Shown here: piece by piece, positions 1-7,365 of the stretch
Numbering within the stretch: position 1 is the first letter of the stretch
How the letters are laid out: each line of letters begins with the position of its first letter
DNA from: Methanobacteriaceae archaeon
GTDB lineage: Archaea > Methanobacteriota > Methanobacteria > Methanobacteriales > Methanobacteriaceae
Assembly: GCA_900769095.1 (NCBI GenBank)
Contig: CAAGFH010000231.1
Span: 1 to 10,347, forward strand
Length of the DNA stretch: 10,347 nt
Reading direction: 5' to 3'
Made by a program: the position numbers and the translations under genes
The notes under the pieces: model-generated
The model's input: only the letters and a program-made list of their open reading frames with translations
Database searches by the model: none
What the model was told of the DNA's origin: nothing

Positions 1-62
1 ATCCTTCTTTGAGAGATGGCGGAAAAACGTCCACCACCACTTCCTAAAAATGTAATTTTCAT
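1..62 (-). CDS. Metallo-beta-lactamase-fold hydrolase, N-terminal fragment
   Basis: Only the first 20 codons are in the window; the rest lies beyond the left edge. The reverse strand starts with ATG at 62 and reads MKITFLGSGGGRF followed by SAISQRR. This beta-strand followed by a G-S-G-G-G turn is the usual opening of archaeal metallo-beta-lactamase-fold proteins, in which the metal-binding HxHxDH motif comes some tens of residues later. That motif is out of view, so neither catalysis nor substrate can be judged. A weak purine-rich ribosome site (AGGGGAT) lies a few bases upstream. The start follows the stop of the DUF2121 gene by 13 bases on the same strand, so the two are probably co-transcribed. 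The family call rests on a short N-terminal match. Confidence 0.6.
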   Translation of the reverse strand, partial: MKITFLGSGGGRFSAISQRR

Positions 63-75
63 TTAAATCCCCTTT

Positions 76-999
76 TTATAAAGAACATAAAATAATATCA
101 CATTTTAAAGATGACTTGTCCTTTTTAAGGCACAAATTACCATTTTCAATAACTACTTCATCTCCAATAGCTGCACTTAAACCTTCACTAAACATTAAGA
201 CATTCTGACCAGGTGCTGCAAGTTGTTTTTTCCAGTTGGTGTCCATAGCTTGTGTTTTTTCATTTAACTGGACAAAAATCATGTTTCCATCAACATTAAC
301 AACACGTCCGATACTGCCTTTTTCTATAATTTTACTTGCCATTTCAATTTCAATAGATTGCTGTACAAGTTGTTCTGTGAGTTCTTGTCTGAATTTAGTT
401 AATACTTTAATATCATGATCGATAGTTAAGTCCAAGTGTTTTTGGGCTTCAGATTCATTGAAATTAGGCTGTTGCATTAAAACATCAAAGTTTTTACCAA
501 CAGTTGGGGTTTTAGAAGACACTTCTTTTAAAATATCTTCAAATACATCTCCAATGTATCTTAAGCTTTTGAAACTCTTTACTTTTTTAGAAACTAAATT
601 TTGAGCCATTTTCTTTGCAAAATTGTTACCGAAAATTACAATTCCGCTTTTTCCAGCATTACGTGATTTTGTCTGTGAACCTAACAGTTCGATGATTTGA
701 TAACCGTTTGTAGTTCCGTAAATCCTTCTTCTTTTTGTTTCCATTGTTCCTTTGGTACTTACTTCACCACGAATACAGTTTCCAACGGTTTTTAATTTAC
801 TTGCATCATCGGTAATCTTAACTGAGATACCTAATTCAGATGCTCTATTTAAAAAATCATCATCACTGTTGATTGATCCACTATATAATTCTTCTTCCAA
901 TAAGTCTAAATTCTCTTTATCACCAAAATATCCTATTCTTCTTTTATCAGCAGCCATTACACATCCTTTTTTACCTATATATGCAATAATTAAGCTCAT
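76..999 (-). CDS. DUF2121-family protein with proteasome-like Ntn-hydrolase N-terminus
   Basis: A 307-residue protein that I recognise as the methanogen DUF2121 type, whose function is unknown. The N-terminus (residues 2-21, SLIIAYIGKKG then CVMAADKRR) aligns without gaps to the start of an archaeal proteasome beta subunit (TTTVGITLKD then AVIMATERR). In that alignment Ser2 takes the place of the catalytic Thr1 and Asp18 that of residue 17. After an acidic insertion of about 35 residues, K68-L69 falls where the catalytic Lys33-Leu pair would be. An Ntn-hydrolase fold with a Ser nucleophile exposed by Met removal is therefore an inference from motif spacing. Residues about 190-225 look helical and perhaps coiled-coil, and 228-290 look beta-rich. 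No signal peptide or membrane segment is seen, so it should be cytoplasmic. The start is supported by AGGAGAT a few bases upstream. It leads an operon with the metallo-hydrolase downstream. Confidence 0.8.
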   Translation of the reverse strand: MSLIIAYIGKKGCVMAADKRRIGYFGDKENLDLLEEELYSGSINSDDDFLNRASELGISVKITDDASKLKTVGNCIRGEVSTKGTMETKRRRIYGTTNGYQIIELLGSQTKSRNAGKSGIVIFGNNFAKKMAQNLVSKKVKSFKSLRYIGDVFEDILKEVSSKTPTVGKNFDVLMQQPNFNESEAQKHLDLTIDHDIKVLTKFRQELTEQLVQQSIEIEMASKIIEKGSIGRVVNVDGNMIFVQLNEKTQAMDTNWKKQLAAPGQNVLMFSEGLSAAIGDEVVIENGNLCLKKDKSSLKCDIILCSL

Positions 1000-1164
1000 A
1001 ATATCTCCTAATTTTGATATTTATTAAAAATATTCAAATATTTCAAAATATCAATTGTTTATTAATCATATATATTTATAGAAATCTTATGTTATAAAGT
1101 TTAATAAAATTAATTTTAATGTGATTAAAAGATTAGATTTATTGAAAAATAAAAAAAAGAAAAA
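1000..1164 (-). promoter_or_regulatory. Promoter region of the DUF2121 operon
   Basis: Very AT-rich gap between the adhesin terminator and the DUF2121 start. On the minus strand a TATA-like run (TATAAATATATA) lies near 1069-1080, which would place transcription start near 1048 and give a leader of about 50 bases. A second candidate (ACTTTATAACAT) lies near 1090-1102. AATATT-type short repeats at about 1027-1052 sit in the presumed leader. No ORF or stable RNA structure is seen. Confidence 0.4.
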
Positions 1165-1182
1165 AAGAGTAAAATTACTCTT
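1165..1182 (-). terminator. Terminator of the adhesin-like gene
   Basis: AAGAGTAA at 1165-1172 pairs with TTACTCTT at 1175-1182, a perfect inverted repeat ending one base before the adhesin stop codon (TAA at 1184-1186). On the minus strand the hairpin is followed by a long U-rich run (complement of about 1150-1164). This is the expected form of a T-tract-dependent archaeal terminator. Confidence 0.6.
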
Positions 1183-1183
1183 C

Positions 1184-3882
1184 TTATTTAATAGTAACTC
1201 TAATTGATTTTGAAACTGCTTTGTAGGTTTTATCACCAGCAAATTTAATAACTGCTGTGTATTTACCTTTTTTAGTTAATTTAATGTTAAACTTAGCATT
1301 TCCATATTTATCAATTTGAGCAGTGTATGTTTTACCATTTACTTTTAAAGTTACTTTTTTACCTGCACTTAAGTAGGTTTTTCCATTGTATGGATTTTTT
1401 GTAGTGAATAATTTTACACTTACTGTTTTTGTTTTTTTGTATGATTTAAAAGCAACATTACTTGCTTTTATTCCCATAGCTTTTTTATTTACTGTTAATT
1501 TGGTAGTAAATGAATCTGCTGCATTACATGTTTCATCACCTTCAAAGGATAATACGTATGTGTATACACCTGCAGATGCGAAGTTAACCTGCATACCAAA
1601 TTTACCATCTTTATCAGTGGTGAATTTGTATGTTTTTCCAAGAATTGAAATGTAAACAGTCTTGTTAGCTAATACGTTTCCATTTGCATCTTTTAAAGTT
1701 GCATAGAATTTAGCTCCCCTCTCACCAGCATTGTAGTCACATGCAACACGTGTGAAACTGGATGAGAATTGGATATAAGTATCTATTTTAGATGCATTGT
1801 AAGCTCCGTTTTTAATTACTAAATCATTGGAAGCATAGTTTGAAGAAATAACATTTACACCAACATTTTGTAAAGTATATTGAGCTTTGTATACACAACC
1901 ATCAAATGAAATATTATCTACAACATTTCCCTCAACAGTGAATCTTAAATTAGGATCATAAATTGCATTTCCATTATCATCAACTAAAGTAGCATTAAGC
2001 TCAACAGTGTCAAATACAGATGCATCGTAAGTTTTATTGTGTAAAACAACAATACTGACTGGTGAAGCGATACTAGATTCAACCACATAAATTGGAATTC
2101 CAACTACCATCATTGTATTGTTATCTAATGACAAACTACCATGGTCTATATAGATTACAGTACTGTTACTATCATCAACAATAAAGTCTGAATTTGAAAT
2201 TTCAATAGTACCAGAATATCCTGAAATGATTCCACCATTATCACTTAATACTTTATCCTGGGTAAATCCACAATTATCAATCATTATTTTTGAATCAGCA
2301 ACACCATAAATTGCAGCACCGGTTTTATTAGCTAAATTACTGTCAAATTTTGAATTACTAATAGTGAATATAGATTCATCTTTTACATAAATAGCTCCTG
2401 CCTCAACTGCTTTGTTTCCAGTAAATTCAGACTCAGTAATTTTAACAATACATTCATCTCCAGTAGCAATAGCTCCACCAAGACCATTTTCTGCTATAAC
2501 AGAGTTGCTACTAAAAATTGAGTTGGAAATATCTAATTGAGATCCATCATCAGCATAAATAGCTCCACCCTGATCACTTGCAGTGTTTTTATTAAAATTA
2601 GCATGTTCTAAAATACAAACAGAATCATCATTTATAGCTCCACCTATAAATATTGCTCCACCATAACCATTAGTTGCCTCGTTATTAGTGAATTTAGAAT
2701 TTACAATATTTTCAAAAGAGGTAAATTCCTTGTAGAATACTCCTCCAGAAACCGCAGCGTTATTAATGAAAGTTACATTAGTATAATTATTTAAACCAAT
2801 TGAGAGTAAATAACTCCACCAAAACCAGTTAAAGCAGCATTATTTGTAAAAGTTGAATTAACAATTGAAGTTTCTGCGGTTTTATCAGCAAAAATGACCC
2901 CACCATCAACATCAGCAGTATTGTTGATAAATGAAGAATTAAGAATATCCATTAAAACTTCATCCTCATTATAAATAACACCACCATTTTCACCAGCAGC
3001 ATTATCAATAAATGAAGAATCTACAATATTACATGAACCATCTTGATAATTATAAATAGCACCACCAGAACAAATTGCATTATTCTCAATAAATACTGAG
3101 TTTATAATAACCATGTCTGATGGCTCATAATAAGTAGAAATAGCACCACCATATCTAGCAGAGTTATTTCTAAAAGTAGAATTAATAACTGTTAGTGAAG
3201 ATTCTAATTGATGAATAGCACCACCAAAACCATAATTCCATTCATCGGCATAATCTATGAACTCGCCTTTTGCAGTATTGTTTATAAAAGTTGAATTGAC
3301 AATAGTGATATCGTTATTAGATCCACCAATTGCACCACCATAATCTAAAGCAGTGTTATTAATGAAACTGGAATTATAAACATTAACAATATTGCAAAGA
3401 CCTGCGTAAATAGCAGCACCTTGCTGATCATGAGCATAATTATTGATGAAATTAACGTTATTAATTGTTAATGAAGCATTATACTTAAGATATACTCCTG
3501 CTCCAGAGTCAGCACGGGCGTTAATGATTGTTAAATTATTTAAAGTTAAAGAGTAACCGTCTTCCACCATAAATACTCTAGTCCTATTATTACCATCAAT
3601 TATATGATTATTACCGTTAATTGTAACATCTTTACGAATAAAGATATAATCATAGTCATATTCCTCTGCATCATCGTCAGCCTTATAGTCGCAATCCAAT
3701 ATTATTTCATCTCCACCATTATCAATTAAATCTTAAAGTGCGGAGTAATTTTTTGGAGTTTCTGCAAGAACAGCAGGACTTGATTCATCTAAAGCAATGT
3801 CTGAATCCACATCAGCTGCACTAACGCATGAAATCGCCAAAATCATTACGAAAAACATTAGAATTGAATATGATTTTTTCAT
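1184..3882 (-). pseudogene. Adhesin-like surface protein, broken by a nonsense codon and a frameshift
   Basis: Repaired, this reads as one secreted adhesin-like protein of about 899 residues, of the kind methanogens of animal guts carry in many copies. It starts at 3882 with MKKSYSILMFFVMILAISCV, a signal peptide with likely cleavage after S-A near residue 23. Codon 50 is TAA (3733-3735) in the context SAL-stop-DLIDNGGDE, where relatives usually have Gln (CAA), so C to T is the simplest lesion. The same frame continues with parallel beta-helix repeats (FINNTA...GGAIY) to a stop at 2791-2793. The repeats then continue in another frame from about 2797 (GLNNYTNVTFINN), consistent with loss of one base. 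About three Ig-like beta modules follow (roughly 2080 to 1184), ending in RVTIK. No pseudomurein-binding repeat or C-terminal membrane anchor is evident. The span of 2699 bases is one short of a whole number of codons, which fits a single deletion. Confidence 0.85.
2300..3560 (-). repeat. Imperfect coding repeats of the beta-helix domain
   Basis: Degenerate units of about 25-35 codons, each with an N-S-x-F-x-N-N-x-A core followed by G-G-A-I-Y/F. On the plus strand they appear as recurring blocks such as atagcaccacca or attgctccacc. They encode successive turns of a right-handed parallel beta-helix of the polymorphic/Pmp type. The units diverge at the DNA level, so they are protein repeats rather than recent tandem duplications. 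Confidence 0.75.
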
Positions 3883-4113
3883 AATTTTATTACTTCCATG
3901 TAATTTTTCCATATTACAATATTTATTATGAATTTAAATACTTTATAAATCATTTTATAATAATCTCGAAAAAATGAACGGACAATTTAACAAATTAGTA
4001 ACATATTTATAAAATTAATACCATGAATACAAAAAAAATCAATAAAAATTCTATACATTTAAATAAGGAAACAGATATAAAGCATAAGCAGTATAAATTT
4101 TAATTAATTTATC
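3883..4113. promoter_or_regulatory. Intergenic region with adhesin promoter
   Basis: Left part of the divergent gap between the adhesin-like pseudogene and the CoA synthetase. On the minus strand a TATA-like ATTTATAAAG at about 3942-3951 would start transcription near 3917, leaving a leader of about 35 bases. A weak GGAAGT lies before the ATG at 3882. The remainder (about 3960-4110) is AT-rich, and I see no ORF, RNA or strong hairpin in it. Confidence 0.35.
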
Positions 4114-4171
4114 ATTATAAATTATTATAAATTAATACTTTATAACGAATTTGATAAATTCAATAAGGAGA
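4114..4171 (+). promoter_or_regulatory. CoA synthetase promoter: tandem TATA boxes, palindrome and ribosome site
   Basis: ATTATAAATT occurs twice in direct tandem (4114-4123 and 4124-4133), followed by a third TATA-like CTTTATAAC (4138-4146). The third is too close to the gene to leave a full leader, so the first two are the better TATA candidates, with transcription start near 4144-4157. A perfect inverted repeat GAATTT-GAT-AAATTC at 4147-4161 covers that predicted start. The ribosome site AAGGAGAG (4164-4171) lies 7 bases before the ATG. Confidence 0.4.
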
Positions 4172-4178
4172 GAAACTT

Positions 4179-6275
4179 ATGATAGATCTCAATAAAATGT
4201 TTAAACCTGAATCTGTGGCAGTTATTGGTGCATCCAATACTCCTGGAAAAGTTGGATACATCATTGTTGACAATTTGATCAATGATGGATTTGAAGGCGA
4301 AATCTACCCTGTAAACCCAAGAGGTGGAGAGATTTTAGGTAAAACAGCATATGAAAATATAAAAGATGTTCCTGGAAAAGTAGACCTTGCAATTATCACA
4401 ATTCCATCCCCATTCGTAAACACAGCTGTTAAAGAATGTGGTGAATGTGGTATTGAAAACATGGTAGTTATTACTGCTGGTTTCAAAGAAGTAGGTGAAG
4501 AAGGTGCTAAATTAGAAGAAGAATTAGTATCCCTCGGTAAAGAATATGGAATAAATATTATTGGACCTAACAGTTTAGGAATTACAGATTCCCACACTCC
4601 ATTAAACGGATCATTTTCACAAATGATGCCACCTAAAGGAAATATGGCATTCATCTCTCAAAGTGGAGCTATGATGGTAGCTATCATCGACTGGAGTATT
4701 GCTTCTGGAATTGGATTTAGTAAAGTTATCAGTTTAGGTAACAAAGCAGGAGTAAGTGAAATTGAACTCTTACAATACTTAGCAGAAGATGACGAAACCA
4801 ATGTTATTATTTGTTACTTAGAATCCATCTCCGATGATGAAGACTTTGTAAGAACCATGAGAGAAACCGCTCACAAAAAACCAATTATTGTACTTAAATC
4901 AGGTTCAAGTTCTGCGGGAGCAGAAGCTGCATCCTCCCACACTGGAGCACTTGCAGGAAGTGACCTCGCATTTGATACTGCATTCCGTCAATCCGGAATC
5001 CTTCGTGTTGAAACCATGGCTGAATTGTTCGACTTAGGTTTAGCATTTTCAAAAGCACCTCTCCCAAGAGGAGACAACGTTGCTATCATTACCAACGCTG
5101 GTGGTGGAGGAGTACTTACCGTAGACGCAATGGAAAAAGCAGGATTAAAACTTGTTCAATTTGATGAAGAAACTACTGCTAAATTAAAAGAATGCGTAAC
5201 TGAAGAAGGAAGTGCAAAAAACCCTATTGACGTATTAGGAGACGCTCCTGTAAGCAGATACAAAGAATCATTAGAAATTGTATTAAGTCAAGATGAAGTT
5301 GACAGTATTATCGTAATGGTTTGTCCTACCGCATCTGCAGACCCAGATGGAATTGCAAACGCAATCTTAGAAGAAAGCAAAGAATTCGACAAACCTATTG
5401 TTGTAGTAAACATGGGTGGTCCATCCTTTGAAAACGCAAACAATCTCTTAAGAGAAAACGGAGTACCAACTTATGTATTCCCTGAAACTGCAGTAACTGC
5501 TCTTAAAGCAATGACTCAATATGCTAAACTCGAAGATAAAGTATATGATGATGTTGTTGAAAACGTAAGTGACGTTGACAAAGACGCTGTAAAAGCAATC
5601 TTTGACAAAGTTAAAGCTGACGGCAGAGACACTTTACTCGGTAGTGAAGCATACGCAGTAGCTGAAGCATACGGAATTTCCGCAGCACCTATTAAATTAT
5701 CTACCAGTGCTGATGAAGCAGCAGCTCTTGCAGAAGAAATGGAATTCCCAGTTGTACTTAAAATTGCATCCGATAAAATTTTACACAAATCCGATATCGG
5801 TGGTGTAAAAGTAGGAATCAACAGCCCAGAAGAAGCTAAAGAAACCTACGAAGAAATTATCGCAAATGCAAAAGCAGCACACCCAGACATTATCCCTGAT
5901 GGTGTAGAAGTACAAAAAATGATGGATTCCGGTGAAGAAGTAATCGTTGGTATGATTCGTGACCAACAATTCGGACCTATGATTGCATTTGGTATGGGTG
6001 GAATCTACGTTAACCTTATTGAAGACGTTTCATTCAACCTTGCAAAAGGTATGACCTCACAAGAAATTGATGAACAAATCAACAGCACCAAAGTATCCAA
6101 ATTACTTGAAGGATACAGAGGAGAAGCTGCTTGTGATGTCGAAGAAGTTAAAGAAGCTATTAAAAGAGTAGCTAGATTAACTTTAGACTTCCCAGAAATA
6201 TCCGAGTTAGACATCAACCCAATCTTCGTTTACGAAGAAGGTTCCAGTGCACTCGATATTAAAATCAAATTATAA
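4179..6275 (+). CDS. ADP-forming acetyl/acyl-CoA synthetase, fused alpha-beta (ACD type)
   Basis: A 698-residue cytoplasmic enzyme that interconverts acyl-CoA + ADP + phosphate with free acid + CoA + ATP; acetate is the likeliest substrate, though specificity cannot be read here. The alpha half (about 1-460) starts with a CoA-binding Rossmann domain (VAVIGASNTPGKVG, residues 13-26), then the ligase-CoA region (FISQSGAM, 158-165) and the SSHTGALAGSD loop whose His254 matches the alpha-subunit phospho-histidine of this family. The beta half (about 468-698) is a small ATP-grasp domain containing VLKIASDKILHKSDIGG, with His536 matching the second phospho-histidine. Both catalytic histidines are present and total length fits known fusions, so it should be active. 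There is no GNAT domain, which argues against a Pat-type protein acetyltransferase. The ATG at 4179 has AAGGAGAG upstream, and a terminator follows directly. Confidence 0.92.
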   Translation: MIDLNKMFKPESVAVIGASNTPGKVGYIIVDNLINDGFEGEIYPVNPRGGEILGKTAYENIKDVPGKVDLAIITIPSPFVNTAVKECGECGIENMVVITAGFKEVGEEGAKLEEELVSLGKEYGINIIGPNSLGITDSHTPLNGSFSQMMPPKGNMAFISQSGAMMVAIIDWSIASGIGFSKVISLGNKAGVSEIELLQYLAEDDETNVIICYLESISDDEDFVRTMRETAHKKPIIVLKSGSSSAGAEAASSHTGALAGSDLAFDTAFRQSGILRVETMAELFDLGLAFSKAPLPRGDNVAIITNAGGGGVLTVDAMEKAGLKLVQFDEETTAKLKECVTEEGSAKNPIDVLGDAPVSRYKESLEIVLSQDEVDSIIVMVCPTASADPDGIANAILEESKEFDKPIVVVNMGGPSFENANNLLRENGVPTYVFPETAVTALKAMTQYAKLEDKVYDDVVENVSDVDKDAVKAIFDKVKADGRDTLLGSEAYAVAEAYGISAAPIKLSTSADEAAALAEEMEFPVVLKIASDKILHKSDIGGVKVGINSPEEAKETYEEIIANAKAAHPDIIPDGVEVQKMMDSGEEVIVGMIRDQQFGPMIAFGMGGIYVNLIEDVSFNLAKGMTSQEIDEQINSTKVSKLLEGYRGEAACDVEEVKEAIKRVARLTLDFPEISELDINPIFVYEEGSSALDIKIKL

Positions 6276-6317
6276 TTTCTCTTTTGAGAAATTTTTCTCT
6301 TTTTTTCTTTTTTTAAA
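6274..6317 (+). terminator. Terminator of the CoA synthetase gene
   Basis: AATTTCTC (6274-6281), loop TTTT, then GAGAAATT (6286-6293) form a perfect 8-bp stem that overlaps the last two bases of the TAA stop. A long T-rich tract with a few C residues follows to about 6317. The form is that of a factor-independent terminator on the plus strand. Confidence 0.65.
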
Positions 6318-6342
6318 CTTTAATTCATAATCAGGTGATATT

Positions 6343-6717
6343 ATGGATGGTGAAATTAACTTAGAATTATATACTCTTTGTATGATTCAAATCAACACTA
6401 TTTTTCAAAAAATTGCAGATAACAACCCTACAGATGAAATAATAGCTGACATTAATAACTGTCGCAATGATTTAAAGCAATTACACGAAGAAATAGTTGA
6501 TGATTTATCCAAAGAAGAAATTAACATTAACGAATATGATCCGTTTTTTGAAAATGGAATGGTAATGTTTCCGGAATATACCAAAAACATCGACCAGGCA
6601 ATACAAACAAGTAATGATGAAAACCTTAAAAATTCATTAAATGATTTGTGTGATGTTTTTGTTGGACTTATAAAAACAGGAAATGAATACTTTGAAAAAA
6701 GAGGTGCATTTAAATGA
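6343..6717 (+). CDS. Small acidic helical protein, unknown function
   Basis: A 124-residue protein whose family I do not recognise. It is acidic, predicted mostly helical, with no signal peptide, membrane segment, cysteine cluster or nucleotide-binding motif; it has only two or three isolated cysteines. A central stretch (YDPFFENGMVMFPEYTKNID, residues 66-85) is the most distinctive part and separates two helical halves. The start is well supported: AGGTGAT, a near-perfect match to the archaeal anti-Shine-Dalgarno, lies 5 bases before the ATG. Its stop codon overlaps the next start as ATGA, so it is translationally coupled to the DUF447 gene and probably works with it, perhaps as a partner or adaptor subunit; that role is inference. 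The 67-base gap upstream holds the previous terminator and no clear TATA box. Confidence 0.75.
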   Translation: MDGEINLELYTLCMIQINTIFQKIADNNPTDEIIADINNCRNDLKQLHEEIVDDLSKEEININEYDPFFENGMVMFPEYTKNIDQAIQTSNDENLKNSLNDLCDVFVGLIKTGNEYFEKRGAFK

Positions 6718-7337
6718 ATGACTTATCCGAAATTGGAATTGAAAAAAACGTTCATTATGAATGCATCACCACCACAATTGATAAAAACGGTAAAAAAAAT
6801 GCCGGAGCATTTGGATTTCAGTATTTAGGTGGAGATAAAGTATACTGCAGCATCTTTGAAGGGTCAAAAACATTAAAAAACATACTTGATACTAATGAAT
6901 ATGTAGTTAACATTACACAAAATCCATTAGTTTTCACATACTCTACACTAGATTGTTTAGATGATGAATATTATACTGACGATGATGACATAGCTATCAT
7001 TAAAAACACCCCAGCTTTCATTATTGTGGATGTTGATGAGATAGAGATTAAGACTCCTGAAAATTTCCCAATTCAGGGTGACAATAACATCTATTCAATT
7101 GTTGGAAAAATAAGAAAAGTAGCCATAAACGACAAAAAGGCATCTCCATTTAACAGAGGCATGCCTGCACTTATTGAATCTCTTGTTAATTTTTCAAGAT
7201 ACAAAATGGTCGGCGAAGATGAAAGAAAAGTTTATATGGACAGATTAATTGAAAATCAAAGAGTCATTAACAAGGTTTCAGACGAAAAAACAAAAAAAGC
7301 TATTGAAAAGCTAAAAATAGAATACGAAAAAAATTAA
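6714..7337 (+). CDS. DUF447-family FMN-binding split-barrel-like protein
   Basis: A 207-residue cytoplasmic protein matching the archaeal DUF447 pattern: an N-terminal YECITTTIDKNGKKNAGAFG, then a flavin-reductase-like barrel segment containing SIFEGSKTLKNIL (about residues 47-59), NEYVVNITQNPLVFTY (about 62-77), and a C-terminal helical region ending in a lysine-rich tail. The family is related to split-barrel flavin reductases and is expected to bind FMN, but its substrate is unknown to me. It overlaps the preceding gene by 4 bases (ATGA at 6714-6717), with GAGGTG about 8 bases upstream as its own ribosome site. It ends 21 bases before the convergent binding-protein gene. Confidence 0.75.
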   Translation: MNDLSEIGIEKNVHYECITTTIDKNGKKNAGAFGFQYLGGDKVYCSIFEGSKTLKNILDTNEYVVNITQNPLVFTYSTLDCLDDEYYTDDDDIAIIKNTPAFIIVDVDEIEIKTPENFPIQGDNNIYSIVGKIRKVAINDKKASPFNRGMPALIESLVNFSRYKMVGEDERKVYMDRLIENQRVINKVSDEKTKKAIEKLKIEYEKN

Positions 7338-7365
7338 AAAAAAGCATAGTTTAATTAACTATGCT
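7336..7365 (-). terminator. Terminator of the substrate-binding-protein gene
   Basis: AGCATAGTT (7343-7351), loop TAATT, and AACTATGCT (7357-7365) form a perfect 9-bp stem overlapping the TAG stop at 7359-7361. Read on the minus strand the hairpin is followed by eight U residues and then another U-rich stretch. On the plus strand no T-run follows, so it mainly serves the minus-strand gene. Confidence 0.7.

Noticed and set aside
752..1027. Plus-strand open frame of 91 codons opposite the DUF2121 gene
   Set aside because: It is a shadow of the minus-strand gene, with no ribosome site and no recognisable protein features.
1027..1052. Threefold AATATT-like short repeat upstream of the DUF2121 gene
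   Set aside because: The units are imperfect and built only of A/T-rich words expected by chance in this composition; it is too weak to call a regulatory array.
2300..3560. Regular repeated blocks that could suggest a CRISPR array or tandem DNA repeat
   Set aside because: The blocks are degenerate, irregularly spaced and stay in a reading frame giving NNxAxxxGGAIY units, so they are protein repeats of a beta-helix.
4304..6217. Several minus-strand open frames opposite the CoA synthetase
   Set aside because: They are antisense shadows of a complete, conserved enzyme gene and lack ribosome sites or family features.
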